DNA of 64,000 nt from Candidatus Competibacteraceae bacterium (GTDB lineage Bacteria > Pseudomonadota > Gammaproteobacteria > Competibacterales > Competibacteraceae): NCBI GenBank assembly GCA_003989065.1, contig RXIW01000012.1, positions 1-64,000 on the forward strand, read 5' to 3'. Positions 20,227 to 29,409 of the stretch are shown in pieces. The stretch's first letter is position 1. Each line of letters opens with the position of its first letter. A model generated the notes under the pieces. The model searched no databases, had not been told where the DNA came from, and saw nothing but the letters and a program-made list of their open reading frames with translations. The position numbers and the translations under genes were made by a program.

Positions 20227-20558
20227 GGCGGGTTACCCAGTTCCATATAGCGTTGCAGACTGTCCTGCGCCTCGGCGACCCGCCCCAGCGCCCACAGCGC
20301 CTTGCCGCGGATCAGCAGCGTTGGGGCATTCGCAGGCATCGCGCCGTCCAGTCGCAGCAGGGCGTCGGTGGCGGCCAGCGCTTCTTCGTGGCGGCCGGCC
20401 AGCAGCAGGGCGTAGCCCAAGGCCCGGAGCGCGCCTGCATCGTCTGGGGCCAGGACGGCCAGCGCGTTCAGCAGGGTCACCGCCCGGTCGATCTGTCCCT
20501 GATCGAGATAGATATCGGCCAAGACCCGCAGAGCTTCGGTCTGTTCGTTGCGCCACAT
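20223..20558 (-). CDS. sctY: YscY-like TPR chaperone of the type III apparatus
   Basis: A 111-residue, almost entirely helical protein with TPR-like repeats ([61 protein letters not shown]). In Yersinia, YscY of similar size binds YscX and the export gate YscV and is needed for early substrate export. Placement between YscX-like and sctV genes with a four-base overlap supports the call, since TPR sequence alone is not specific. Confidence 0.8.
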   Translation of the reverse strand: MWRNEQTEALRVLADIYLDQGQIDRAVTLLNALAVLAPDDAGALRALGYALLLAGRHEEALAATDALLRLDGAMPANAPTLLIRGKALWALGRVAEAQDSLQRYMELGNPP

Positions 20559-20568
20559 GGGTTGTCGC

Positions 20569-20949
20569 TCAGGCTTGCATCAATAAACCACGATAATGCG
20601 CCAGCAGATCGCGCAACTGCATTTCATGATCCAGCAGGGCGCCGGCCTGTTGCAGGGCCGGATGGTCGCTGGTCTTGGCTAGCGCGTGCAGATCCTGGGC
20701 GCAGTCGCGGATCAGCGCCTCGAACCGGGCTGGGGTCAGGATGGCGGGATCCTGGGGGCGCGGACTGATGAAATTGCGCAAGGTTTGATCCAGCGATTGC
20801 GGATTGAACAGCTCGTCGAGTCGCTGCCGGACCGGTTCGCCGGTCAACTGGGTATCGCGTTGCGCCGGCAGATTTTGCGGTTGGCCGTCGAAGCGACTGA
20901 TGTACTGCAAGCCCACATCGGGGCTGAAACCGCTGATTTTTTGTTCCAT
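20569..20949 (-). CDS. sctX: YscX-like type III secretion protein
   Basis: A 126-residue protein. The central part, with GEPVRQRLDELFNPQSLDQ followed by TLRNFISPR, aligns by eye with YscX (GHPVEPHLERLYPTAQSKRSLWDFASP). YscX is exported early and works with YscY on the export gate; it is restricted to Ysc-type systems, so its presence is a useful family marker. Neighbours on both sides fit. Confidence 0.8.
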   Translation of the reverse strand: MEQKISGFSPDVGLQYISRFDGQPQNLPAQRDTQLTGEPVRQRLDELFNPQSLDQTLRNFISPRPQDPAILTPARFEALIRDCAQDLHALAKTSDHPALQQAGALLDHEMQLRDLLAHYRGLLMQA

Positions 20950-20964
20950 ATCGTGATCCTTGGG

Positions 20965-21345
20965 CTAAGCGCGTTCCGCGCAGCGATCGTGCAGACGGGT
21001 GAGCAGGTCCAGGGCCTGCTCCAATTCGGGCAGAGTGACCTCGCGCACGGGCAGTCGCGCCAGGAAGACCAGTTGTGACTCGTCCTGTAGCCCGGCCTGC
21101 ACTACATAGGGCCACTGCTGGCGATAGTGACACAGGCGCAGCGCGCTCTTGAGCAGCTCCGGGCTGCGGCGATGCGGGTCCAGGGGGCGGACCAGGTAAA
21201 CCAGCAGGACCTCGTCGCGTTCTTCCAGATAAAGCGTCCCGCGGGCATCGAAGGCGAAGGCGGCCATGCCGGCATCGGGCCAGCGGAAGTCGGTCAGCCC
21301 CAGGCTCTGGCCAAATTCGGTCAATACCATGCTCGCCGCGCTCAT
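20965..21345 (-). CDS. sycN: SycN-like type III chaperone (partner of SctW/YopN)
   Basis: A 126-residue acidic protein with the class I chaperone pattern: N-terminal helix FGQSLGLTDFRW, central strands (AFAFDARGTLYLEERDEVLLVYLVRPL), and a C-terminal helix (TLPELEQALDLLTRLHDRC). The spacing resembles Yersinia SycN, which with YscB escorts the gatekeeper YopN. It starts within the stop of sctW (ATGA overlap). A YscB-like partner is encoded at 38367-38807. Confidence 0.8.
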   Translation of the reverse strand: MSAASMVLTEFGQSLGLTDFRWPDAGMAAFAFDARGTLYLEERDEVLLVYLVRPLDPHRRSPELLKSALRLCHYRQQWPYVVQAGLQDESQLVFLARLPVREVTLPELEQALDLLTRLHDRCAERA

Positions 21346-22454
21346 GCCTGTTCTTCCTCCCGCTCGATCGCGGCGTCCATAGCCTGTTGGATGGCATCCA
21401 GCAGGCGGGGCCGCTGTTCCGGCTCGGTATAGGCTTTCAGAGGGATCATGCGTGCCAGTTCTTTGAATTCTCGGAGAAAATTAATTTCGCTGCTCACCTC
21501 GCGTACCCCCAGTTTGGCGGGTAGGGGAGCGATCAGATCGGGGCGCAGCCATTGATTCTTCTGTAGATCCAGCACGTCCTTCAACAACTGGCCGCCCCGA
21601 TAGCCGTTGCCGGGCGTCCGGTTGCGCTCGACCAGGGTGTTGCAGTCTTCCAGCATGCCGGTCAACACTTCCAGCCGATAGAGATCGTTGAGTGCCGCGT
21701 TCAGTTTCTGTCGATCGATCGAGGAACCATCGGCGGCGATATCGGCCCCCAGAGCCTTGACCAGATATTGGATCGCCTGTGGCAGTTCCGCCTCGCCGTA
21801 TTGCTCGATCAGCTTGCCGAAGGTTTGGGACAGATCCTGATGATCCAGCACGGCGTCGCGGTAGGTATCGCGCAGGGTCTGCACGTCGCCCAGCTGCGCG
21901 CCGGCGAACTGGCTGGCGATGTTGGATACGTTCAGGGCAGCCCGGATCGCCGGACCTTGTTCCTGCTCCAGTTGTTGCAGGGCGGCTTCGACCGCCTGCA
22001 GCTGTGCGCTGGTGCCTCCTTCGCCGCGCAATTCCTCCGCCAGCGCCAGTAGGGCGGCGTATTGATGGGCCGGCTCCTTCAGTTGCTCCCGCACCTGTTG
22101 GCGCAGCTCGGACGAATCGGTGGACGCCTTCTGCTTCAGCAGGCGCAGCATCCGATCCAGATCGTCCTTGCTTAGATCGCCCAGCATCTCCATCGCTTGC
22201 TGGACGTTTTGGATCAGGGTTTCCCGTCGGGTCGATTTTTCCCCGATGGTACGCTTGGCCAGGGTTTTTTCTTCGCTTTCTCCCAATTGGAAGGTGAGCT
22301 CTTCGGCAGCGTCTTGCAACAGCGAAGTCTGGTCGAGGAGAACGACTCGTTCTCCTCGGTAGCTGCCTTCGACCGCACCCGTCGGCGTCTGGGGAGCGGC
22401 GTTTGGGTTGAATCCGGCTAAACCCGGTGCATCCGATTGAATGGGAATAGGCAT
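21342..22454 (-). CDS. sctW: Gatekeeper SctW: YopN and TyeA joined in one protein
   Basis: The 370-residue protein controls the switch from translocator to effector export and, in Yersinia, calcium-dependent shut-off. Residues 1-280 are YopN/InvE-like with coiled-coil stretches. The last roughly 80 residues match TyeA (INFLREFKELARMIPLKAY, RPRLLDAIQQAMDAAIEREE). Yersinia encodes these as separate proteins; here they are one frame, as in InvE and MxiC. ATG 22454 follows AGAGGAG. It is the first gene of a five-gene minus-strand operon. Confidence 0.9.
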   Translation of the reverse strand: MPIPIQSDAPGLAGFNPNAAPQTPTGAVEGSYRGERVVLLDQTSLLQDAAEELTFQLGESEEKTLAKRTIGEKSTRRETLIQNVQQAMEMLGDLSKDDLDRMLRLLKQKASTDSSELRQQVREQLKEPAHQYAALLALAEELRGEGGTSAQLQAVEAALQQLEQEQGPAIRAALNVSNIASQFAGAQLGDVQTLRDTYRDAVLDHQDLSQTFGKLIEQYGEAELPQAIQYLVKALGADIAADGSSIDRQKLNAALNDLYRLEVLTGMLEDCNTLVERNRTPGNGYRGGQLLKDVLDLQKNQWLRPDLIAPLPAKLGVREVSSEINFLREFKELARMIPLKAYTEPEQRPRLLDAIQQAMDAAIEREEEQA

Positions 22455-22885
22455 AGATGCTCCTCTGTCTAAAGGGAGACTTCGGTAAGTATAATCGCCG
22501 CGCTGGATAACGCGACCAGCGATTTCCGATGGTGAATTTCGGCTTTCGTCCCTATTGAATATATTGACTGAGACAGGCGTATCCACGGATTGAGCGGGCC
22601 ATGGCCGGCAAAGTCGAATAACAGCATAAATAACGTAGTATTTGTCGAATGTTGTGACCTGTATCATTTAATTGTTCAAGATGAACCGCCTAAAAACATG
22701 GGCGACTTTTCATTCAGCGGCTTTGCGTGCCAGTGATATAGTCATTTCAATCGCGGGCCAGCTCAGACCGTCATGAAAATGCGCGAGATCAGGGCTTGCT
22801 TTACCCCGAATTCAACTTCCGGATTGCCGACGCGCTGCTAGACTTTAATAGCCGTGAATCACCACTCTCCAGGAAAGCGACGAAA
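22455..22885. other. 431-base gene-free divergent control region
   Basis: This region separates two divergent type III operons (sctW leftward, chaperone rightward) and is visibly richer in A and T than its flanks. I see no open frame with coding character, no strong palindrome and no convincing paired -35/-10 boxes. One TAAAAACA at 22691-22698 matches the loose ExsA half-site TNAAAANA, but such a short match is expected by chance. Promoters of both operons presumably lie here. Confidence 0.6.
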
Positions 22886-23347
22886 ATGAACCACGATAAC
22901 GCCCGCCAAGTATTGCGTGAGTTCGGCGCCAAGATCGGCTTGCCGCAAATCGATTTCAATGCCGATAATTTCTGCACGCTGTCTTTCGACGACGTGATCG
23001 TCAACCTCGAACTGCCCGAGAGCGACTGTCTGGCTTTCTATCTTTGGATTGCCGCGGTGGAGGAGGATCGCCGTCCCGAGGTCGCCCAGGCCGTGGCCGA
23101 CGCCAACTATCTGTTCTTCGGCACCTATGGCGCAACCCTGGGCATGAGCCGCAGCAGCGGCGATCTGGTGCTTGCCGTGCAGGTGGCCGACGCCACCCTG
23201 ACCCTGCCGCGCCTGGAGCAAACCCTGGAGAATCTGGTCAACCTGGCGCAGGCTTGGCGTACCCGCCTGGCCGAAGGGACGACTCCCGGCGCTGCCTCGA
23301 GCCCGTCGACGCTGAGCCCTGGCATGGAATTCGGCCTGCGCGTGTAG
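22886..23347 (+). CDS. CesT/Tir-type class I effector chaperone
   Basis: A 153-residue acidic protein of the CesT fold: N-terminal helix ARQVLREFGAKIGLPQIDFN, strands with CTLSFDDVIVNLELPE, and a C-terminal helix TLPRLEQTLENLVNLAQAWRTRL. Such dimers bind the N-terminal region of one effector and keep it secretion-competent. The gene directly precedes, by 11 bases, a probable effector gene, the standard chaperone-cargo pairing. ATG 22886 lies behind AGGAAAG. It ends with a short linker and FGLRV, like the other chaperones here. Confidence 0.82.
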   Translation: MNHDNARQVLREFGAKIGLPQIDFNADNFCTLSFDDVIVNLELPESDCLAFYLWIAAVEEDRRPEVAQAVADANYLFFGTYGATLGMSRSSGDLVLAVQVADATLTLPRLEQTLENLVNLAQAWRTRLAEGTTPGAASSPSTLSPGMEFGLRV

Positions 23348-23358
23348 GAGAGACGATC

Positions 23359-24774
23359 ATGGCTATTTCCGTCAATGATTTCCGCGTCGCTGCCCAGCAG
23401 CTGGGCGACAATGCCAACCTGCGCCTCAAGGAAGACGGCAGCGGCATCGCCACGTCTGGCTGGGAGCGGTTCAAGGTCGCCTTTTTCGACTTGTTCCGCT
23501 CGGCCGACAACATCGCCGCCAAGCAGACCGAAACGGTCAAGACCTTCCTGTCCGCCGTCCGCCGCGAACAAGGCCCGCAGATGGCCGAGGTGGCCGAAAA
23601 CCATCTGGAATCGCAGTTGGACGGCCTCCGCGGCGTGCCGCTGCTTGGCCGGGCGGTCGGCTCGACGGTCGAGCATCTGACCGAACGCGGCGGCCAGAAC
23701 TGGCTGCGCAACGAACAGCTGGTCCGTCAGGCGGCGCATTTCACCGGCCCCAGCACCCCGCACATGCCCACGCTGTCGAGCATCGTCAATCCGGTATGCG
23801 AGGAGCTGGTGCTCCAAGCTCAGGAGCTGGGTTTTCCGGAGGAGAGAGCCCGGCAGATGTTGCTGAACTACACCGTGGGCGGCTCCCAGTTCGGCAATGT
23901 CGCCTTCGAAATGCCCAAGATCTCCCACGCGATCGAAAACGCCCTGCGCGAGGCAGCCATCGTTCCGGGAGAGGATGGCGCCGGTTTTCGCCGGCTCGAA
24001 CCCGACGAGGTGGTCCAGATTGCCCGCGATGCGGCCGGGGCGGCGATCCGCGAAGAGATCAACATGTATTTCCACGGACAGTTCGCCGAAGAGCATCCCT
24101 TCCAGGAGGCGTTCACCCATGCGGCTACCGAACGCGGCCTCGAAGCGCATCTGCCGTTGTTGACCGATGGGCGGGTCTTGCACCAATTCGCGGAATTGGA
24201 AAGCTTTGCCGTGCAGGGTTCCAAGGAACTGCTCTCGCCGGACAAGATGCAGGCGCTGCGCGATCAGGTCATCGACAAGGTGCTCACCCGCCAGCAGGAA
24301 AAGCTCGATCAGATCGCACTGCTCGACCTGCCCGAAGGGCCGGCCAGGACCGACATGATCGATACCTGCATGTCCACGCGCTCGCGGATGGACGCTAACT
24401 ACTTTACCCAGGTGAAAACGGCGGCCGATGCCATGCACGATTTCGCGACGCGGGTCGGCGATTTGCCGCCGGATCAGCAGCGCACCGCTGCCCTGGAACT
24501 GGGGAAAGTGTTGGCGCAGACCTTCTCGACCACAGGCGCGGAGGGTGGCGACGACGCCGGCAATTTCGTGGCCTTGGCCTTCGATCTGTTTGCGGCCCGC
24601 AGCGGCCCTGAAGGATTGGACGCCATCGGGCGCTGGATGGGTAACGAGCAGGGGTCCGAAGTCCGCGAAGGGGTCATGGATCTGCTGGCCAGCGACAATC
24701 AGTCGGAGCGCACCGCCGCCGGCAGTCTGGTCTTTGCCTTCGGCATGTTCGGCAAGACCGAAGATTATCTTTAG
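23359..24774 (+). CDS. Probable type III effector, no recognised catalytic domain
   Basis: A 471-residue, mostly helical, soluble protein. I recognise no enzyme family. It begins MAISVNDFRVAAQQ, close to the start of the SopB-like effector (MPISLNDFRQVAQ). Residues about 36-110 resemble the N-terminal region of that protein and of the two kinase-like effectors (pattern F..A..., then AVRREQGPQMAEVAENHLESQL). The cognate chaperone gene is immediately upstream, and sctN follows after 59 bases. Effector status is inferred from pairing and the shared N-terminus. A structural or regulatory secreted protein is the main alternative. Confidence 0.65.
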   Translation: MAISVNDFRVAAQQLGDNANLRLKEDGSGIATSGWERFKVAFFDLFRSADNIAAKQTETVKTFLSAVRREQGPQMAEVAENHLESQLDGLRGVPLLGRAVGSTVEHLTERGGQNWLRNEQLVRQAAHFTGPSTPHMPTLSSIVNPVCEELVLQAQELGFPEERARQMLLNYTVGGSQFGNVAFEMPKISHAIENALREAAIVPGEDGAGFRRLEPDEVVQIARDAAGAAIREEINMYFHGQFAEEHPFQEAFTHAATERGLEAHLPLLTDGRVLHQFAELESFAVQGSKELLSPDKMQALRDQVIDKVLTRQQEKLDQIALLDLPEGPARTDMIDTCMSTRSRMDANYFTQVKTAADAMHDFATRVGDLPPDQQRTAALELGKVLAQTFSTTGAEGGDDAGNFVALAFDLFAARSGPEGLDAIGRWMGNEQGSEVREGVMDLLASDNQSERTAAGSLVFAFGMFGKTEDYL

Positions 24775-24833
24775 AACTCCAACTCTCCGGTTGCGGCCTG
24801 AATTGACCGTCAGGGCCGCAGCTGAAGCGCCGA

Positions 24834-26186
24834 ATGGTTGACCCCATGAACGCGACTGCCGGAATCGCCGGATTCAATTACATCACCGATTTGCTGGCCC
24901 AGTCGCTCGACGAAGTGCGGCTGCTGGAGATTCGCGGGCGCATCACCCAGATCACCGGCACCATCATCAAGGCGATGGTGCCGGGCGCCAAGATCGGCGA
25001 GTTGTGCCTGTTGCGCAATCCGGGGGAGCGCTTCGAGCTGAAAGCCGAAGTGGTCGGTTTCTCCGGCAAGGAAGCGCTGTTGACCCCGATGGGCGATCTG
25101 TATGGCCTGTCCTCGAACACCGAGGTAATCCCCACCGGCAAGATGCAGATGGTGCCGGTCGGTCCGTCCTTGCTGGGCCGGGTGCTCAACGGTATGGGCG
25201 AACCGCTGGATGTCGGGGTCAAGGGACCTTTGCAGGTCGATGATTATTATCCGGTCTATCAGGACGCTCCCGATCCGATGTCGCGACGTATCATCGACAA
25301 GCCGCTGGCATTGGGACTGCGGGTGCTGGATGGGCTGTTGACCTGCGGCGAGGGCCAGCGCATGGGCATTTTCGCCGCGGCGGGCGGCGGCAAGAGCACC
25401 CTGTTGTCGATGCTGGTCAAGGGGGCCGATGTCGATGTGACCATTCTGGCGCTGATCGGCGAGCGGGGCCGCGAGGTCCGGGAGTTCATCGAACACGATC
25501 TGGGACCGGATGGTGCAGCCAAATCGGTGATCGTCGTCGCCACTTCCGATCGGCCGTCGATGGAGCGGGCCAAGGCGGCTTACGTGGCCACCGCCATTGC
25601 CGAATATTTTCGCGATCACGGTAAGCGGGTGTTGCTGTTGATGGATTCGGTGACCCGCTTTGCCCGCGCCCAGCGCGAGATCGGTTTGGCGGCGGGTGAA
25701 CCGCCGACCCGGCGCGGGTTTCCGCCGTCGGTATTCACCATGCTGCCGCGATTGATGGAGCGGGTCGGGCAATCGGACAAGGGTTTCATCACCGCGCTCT
25801 ATACGGTGCTGGTGGAAGGCGATGACATGACCGAACCGGTCGCCGACGAAACCCGTTCGATTCTCGATGGCCATATCATCCTGTCGCGCAAGCTGGCCGC
25901 GGCCAACCATTATCCGGCGATCGACGTGTTGGCCAGCGTCAGCCGGGTGATGAACGCCATCGTCGACAAGGACCATAAAGCCGCTGCCAGCCGAGTGCGG
26001 GAATTGATGGCGAAATATGAAGAGGTCGAGCTGCTGGTGAAAATCGGCGAGTACAAGAAAGGCGGCGATGCCTTGGCGGACCAAGCCTTGAGCAAGATCG
26101 ACGCCATCCGCGCTTTTTTGCGACAGGGTGGCCAGGAAAGGCTCAGTTTTGCCGACACGGTGCAAGCCATGCGGCGACTGATTTGA
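24834..26186 (+). CDS. sctN: Type III secretion ATPase SctN (YscN)
   Basis: The 450-residue F1-beta-like hexameric ATPase strips chaperones and unfolds substrates at the base of the injectisome. It shows the P-loop [26 protein letters not shown], the Walker B region [27 protein letters not shown], and the type III-specific [21 protein letters not shown] 24834 and ATG 24846 are both possible starts; neither has an obvious ribosome-binding site. It heads the sctNOPQRSTU run, the order of the Yersinia yscN-U operon. Confidence 0.96.
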   Translation: MVDPMNATAGIAGFNYITDLLAQSLDEVRLLEIRGRITQITGTIIKAMVPGAKIGELCLLRNPGERFELKAEVVGFSGKEALLTPMGDLYGLSSNTEVIPTGKMQMVPVGPSLLGRVLNGMGEPLDVGVKGPLQVDDYYPVYQDAPDPMSRRIIDKPLALGLRVLDGLLTCGEGQRMGIFAAAGGGKSTLLSMLVKGADVDVTILALIGERGREVREFIEHDLGPDGAAKSVIVVATSDRPSMERAKAAYVATAIAEYFRDHGKRVLLLMDSVTRFARAQREIGLAAGEPPTRRGFPPSVFTMLPRLMERVGQSDKGFITALYTVLVEGDDMTEPVADETRSILDGHIILSRKLAAANHYPAIDVLASVSRVMNAIVDKDHKAAASRVRELMAKYEEVELLVKIGEYKKGGDALADQALSKIDAIRAFLRQGGQERLSFADTVQAMRRLI

Positions 26187-26206
26187 TGGGCTAGTATGTA
26201 ACTGAC

Positions 26207-26683
26207 ATGTACGCCAATCTGCTCAAGATCAAGGCGCACCGCGAGCAGAACGCGGCGCAGGCCGCGCGGCGGCAGCAACAAGTGGTCGAGCAACAGGCAC
26301 AGACGGTGCGGCAAGCGCGCGACGAGGCCGTGAAATTTCACCAGTATCGGCTACAGCAAGAGCAGCGACTTTTCGACGACATCAAAGGGAAGCTGGTGGC
26401 TCTACGCGCCATCGAGGACATGAATGGCAACATCGCCGCCCTCCGCGAGCAGGAAGCCTTGTTGGAGACCCGCATTCTCGACGAAGAAAAGCGCCTGAAG
26501 GCGGCGCAGAAAACCTTGGAAGATCTGCGGCAGCGCCACCAGGCGGCGATCCGCGAGTGCGAGAAATTCAAGCAATTCGTCGAAGCACAGCGGGCCATCG
26601 AATTCCGGGAACAGGCGATGAAAGAAGAAAACGAACTGGAAGAAATCGCCAGTGCGGCCCATCAGGCTCGCCAGGAGGTTTGA
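26207..26683 (+). CDS. sctO: Type III stalk protein SctO (YscO)
   Basis: The 158-residue protein is nearly all charged coiled coil, with abundant Glu, Gln, Arg and Ala. It matches YscO/FliJ-like stalk proteins, which contact the ATPase and the export gate and recycle chaperones. Sequence similarity in this family is weak, so identity rests mainly on position between sctN and sctP, size and coiled-coil character. Confidence 0.88.
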   Translation: MYANLLKIKAHREQNAAQAARRQQQVVEQQAQTVRQARDEAVKFHQYRLQQEQRLFDDIKGKLVALRAIEDMNGNIAALREQEALLETRILDEEKRLKAAQKTLEDLRQRHQAAIRECEKFKQFVEAQRAIEFREQAMKEENELEEIASAAHQARQEV

Positions 26684-26686
26684 GCG

Positions 26687-27703
26687 ATGAACCTCAATTC
26701 TTTGAATAGCAATGCAGGCGCGAAAGCAGGCGATTCCGCCACTACCCGCACCGGCGGCTCGGACGATCCGGGCCATGATCGCGTCGGCGGCGCTCCCGGC
26801 GATCACCGGGATGTGGATCGGGAAGGGCAGCAGTTCGCCCATTTGTTGCGCGGCCAGGGCGAATCGACCGACTCGCATCCGAATACCGATGCAACCGATA
26901 CGCCTGGCGATCAGCGTTTGGATAGTCCGTTCTCGCTTCTGAGTCGAGGACAGAGCGCGGATGATACGCCGACATCGACCGGCGCGCCGCCCACGCTGGG
27001 AGACTCGTCGAGCGCGCCGTCGACGCATCCCGATAGTTCAAGTTTCGATGGCCCAAGTTTCGATAGCCCGAGCCCATGGGACAGCGCGGCGCAGCCCCAT
27101 GGTCAGTCGGCCTCGGAAGCGCCGGTCGGCGCATCGCCGAAGGCTCCGACGGACGGCGGTACGCCCGCCGCACCCGACGCCAGTTCTTCGTCGGAGGCTG
27201 CTGTGGACGATGCGCCCGACGCCAGTTCGGAGCCCGATGCTTCCGCCGGCGATCGTATCCTGCAGGGTCTGTTCGGGTCGCCGCTGCAGTCGACTGACCC
27301 GCTTCCGCTCGATGCCACCACCGCGCCGGTCGCCAATCACGACCGTATCGAGCAATTGGCCGACCGTCTGGCGGAACGCATTCTGGTGTCCGATCGCAGC
27401 CATACCACCGATTCCGAGGTACGGATTCAGCTACGCGAATCGGTGTTGCCCGGCACTGAAATCACCTTGCGCCACGATCAAGGCCAACTGGTCGTGAGCT
27501 TCAACGTGACGCAAGCCGACACGGCCAGCCTGTTGATGCCGCAAACGGACGATTTGCAACGGGCCTTGACCCACAAACTCAACGAATCGGTGCGAATCGA
27601 GGTGAATGTGTCGTCGCAGGAGAGTGGCGGTCAGGGCAGTCCGGGCGATGGCCGGTCGCGCAATCGCCGCGATCCGCGCGATGAATGGGGGACGGATTCT
27701 TGA
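26687..27703 (+). CDS. sctP: Needle-length regulator SctP (YscP)
   Basis: A 338-residue protein. Residues 1-200 are low-complexity, rich in Ser, Asp, Pro and Ala, consistent with an extended molecular ruler. The C-terminal section (about residues 215-310: EIRLRE-like VRIQLRESVLPGTEITLRHD, LVVSFNVTQADTASLL, LNESVRIEVNV) matches the T3S4 substrate-specificity-switch domain. YscP is secreted while measuring the needle and then switches the gate protein SctU. The repetitive N-terminal half may vary in length between strains. It starts four bases after sctO. Confidence 0.88.
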   Translation: MNLNSLNSNAGAKAGDSATTRTGGSDDPGHDRVGGAPGDHRDVDREGQQFAHLLRGQGESTDSHPNTDATDTPGDQRLDSPFSLLSRGQSADDTPTSTGAPPTLGDSSSAPSTHPDSSSFDGPSFDSPSPWDSAAQPHGQSASEAPVGASPKAPTDGGTPAAPDASSSSEAAVDDAPDASSEPDASAGDRILQGLFGSPLQSTDPLPLDATTAPVANHDRIEQLADRLAERILVSDRSHTTDSEVRIQLRESVLPGTEITLRHDQGQLVVSFNVTQADTASLLMPQTDDLQRALTHKLNESVRIEVNVSSQESGGQGSPGDGRSRNRRDPRDEWGTDS

Positions 27704-27724
27704 TGCCGACCGTGAATCCATCCC

Positions 27725-28741
27725 ATGCCTGACGTTCGTCCCGCCCGGTTTTTGCACACCTTGCGTGCGCATGCACGGCTGTACAATCTTGCGATCAGCC
27801 GTCGTCCGGCGCTGCGGCTCGGGGGAGCCGGAGAATCGATCACCCTGGGTCCCGGCCTGCTGATGGATGTGCCGGACGCTGCTCCCATGACGCTGACGTC
27901 GGCGTCCGGTCAAGCCTGGTTGACGCTGGAGCCTGCTTTGCTCAAGCAATGGCTGCAACCCTGGATCGGCAACGAAGCCCTGACCAGCTTGCCGCCGGTG
28001 CTGCGCAGCGCCGCCTACCATGCCGCCCTCGATCCGCTGTTCATGGCGCTCGAGACGGCGACCGGCATTGCGTTCGCTCCGGCGGAATCGCCCGCGCCAC
28101 TGCCGTCGGCATCAACTCGGCTCGGCTTGTGGCTGAGCGATCCCGGTTTGGGTAATCCCAGCGCGCTCTTGGATGTGGATGATGCCATCGCCGCCGCGCT
28201 GGCGGTGCGCCTGGAACGCCTGCCGCCGATCGTAGGCGAGCCGGAGCGCTGGTCGAGCCTGCCGGTCGAGGTGACGCTATGGCTGGGTCAGAGTCGTTTG
28301 ACCGTTGAGGAATTCCGGGGACTAGCGAGCGGCGATATCCTGTTGCTGCCGCCGTCCATGCCTGCCAACGCCGCGTTGGAATTGCTATTGCGTCAAGCGG
28401 GCCAACCCCTGGCCGTCGCTCGTCTCCAATGTCGTCAACTGCTCATCGACCGTTTGGTGTCCGCCGCCATGTCCGAATCTTCTCCCACGCCCGATACCGC
28501 GCCCGCTGTCCTTGATCCCGACGCCTTGCCGATCCGGATCGATTTCGACTTGGGCAGCTTGACCTTGCCACTGCGAGAATTACGCGCGATCCAGCCAGGC
28601 TACAGCTTCGAATTGGATCGGCCCGAGCCGCAAGCCGTGCGGCTGATGGTGGGATCGCAGGTGATCGGCCACGGCGAACTGGTGCAAATCGACGACCGTC
28701 TTGGAGTCCGCGTGACTGCGTTGTTCCCTGCGCCCGAGTAA
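27725..28741 (+). CDS. sctQ: Cytoplasmic sorting-platform protein SctQ (YscQ)
   Basis: The 338-residue protein has a divergent N-terminal half and a C-terminal SpoA (FliN-like) domain at about 262-338 (IRIDFDLGSLTLPLRELRAI, FELDRPEPQAVRLMVGSQVIG, VQIDDRLGVRVTAL). It forms the cytoplasmic C-ring pods with SctK and SctL. An in-frame ATG at 28469 would yield a 90-residue C-terminal fragment comparable with Yersinia YscQ-C. Confidence 0.92.
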   Translation: MPDVRPARFLHTLRAHARLYNLAISRRPALRLGGAGESITLGPGLLMDVPDAAPMTLTSASGQAWLTLEPALLKQWLQPWIGNEALTSLPPVLRSAAYHAALDPLFMALETATGIAFAPAESPAPLPSASTRLGLWLSDPGLGNPSALLDVDDAIAAALAVRLERLPPIVGEPERWSSLPVEVTLWLGQSRLTVEEFRGLASGDILLLPPSMPANAALELLLRQAGQPLAVARLQCRQLLIDRLVSAAMSESSPTPDTAPAVLDPDALPIRIDFDLGSLTLPLRELRAIQPGYSFELDRPEPQAVRLMVGSQVIGHGELVQIDDRLGVRVTALFPAPE

Positions 28742-28745
28742 GGCC

Positions 28746-29399
28746 ATGAGCGCTTTTCCCGATCCGTCCCTGCTCGTCCTGGCGATGGTCCTGCTGGGGC
28801 TGATCCCGTTCATTGCCGTGATTGCCACCTCGTTCGTCAAGATCATGGTGATCCTGCAATTGATCCGCAACGCCCTGGGTATTCAGCAAATCCCGCCCAC
28901 CATGACCCTCAACGGTTTGGCCATCATCCTGACCTTGTACATCATGGCGCCAGTAGGCATTCAGGCGTTCGACCAGTTGGCTGGGAAGGATCTGAAAAGC
29001 ATGGATACCACCGAGCTGACCCATACCCTGAGTGCGGCGGCCGAACCGTTTCGACAATTCCTGAGTCGCTACGCCGCGCCGCGCCACCGGGAATTTTTTC
29101 TGGAAACGGCCAAGCGATTGTGGCCGCCCCAGGCCACTGAAAATCTCGATGAAAATCATTTTCTCATTCTGATTCCGGCTTTCACGGTCAGCGAATTGAC
29201 CAGCGCCTTCGAGGTGGGTTTTCTTCTGTATCTACCCTTCGTCGCCATCGATCTGATCATTTCCAATATCCTGCTGGCGATGGGCATGATGATGGTTTCA
29301 CCCATGACGATTTCATTGCCTTTCAAATTACTGTTGTTCGTCATGCTGGACGGCTGGACGCGGCTGATTCAGGGTTTGGTGCTGAGTTACTACCAATAG
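28746..29399 (+). CDS. sctR: Type III export apparatus protein SctR
   Basis: A 217-residue membrane protein of the FliP/SctR family with four hydrophobic segments. Conserved stretches include TSFVKIMVILQLIRNALGIQQ, PTMTLNGLAIILTLYIM, LIPAFTVSELTSAFEVGFL, and LPFVAIDLIISNILLAMGMMM. With SctS and SctT it builds the pseudohelical export gate in the inner membrane. It starts four bases after sctQ. Confidence 0.97.
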   Translation: MSAFPDPSLLVLAMVLLGLIPFIAVIATSFVKIMVILQLIRNALGIQQIPPTMTLNGLAIILTLYIMAPVGIQAFDQLAGKDLKSMDTTELTHTLSAAAEPFRQFLSRYAAPRHREFFLETAKRLWPPQATENLDENHFLILIPAFTVSELTSAFEVGFLLYLPFVAIDLIISNILLAMGMMMVSPMTISLPFKLLLFVMLDGWTRLIQGLVLSYYQ

Positions 29400-29409
29400 G
29401 ATTCTGCCA

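Noticed and set aside
22691..22698. TAAAAACA matching the ExsA half-site TNAAAANA in the sctW/chaperone control region
   Set aside because: The consensus has very low information. I could not find equally placed copies upstream of the other type III operons, and no ExsA homologue is in the window.
24846..26186. Possibility that the ATPase is flagellar FliI rather than SctN
   Set aside because: The neighbours are injectisome-specific (SctO, SctP, SctQ, YscX/Y, needle, translocators), and no flagellin, hook or rod genes are present.
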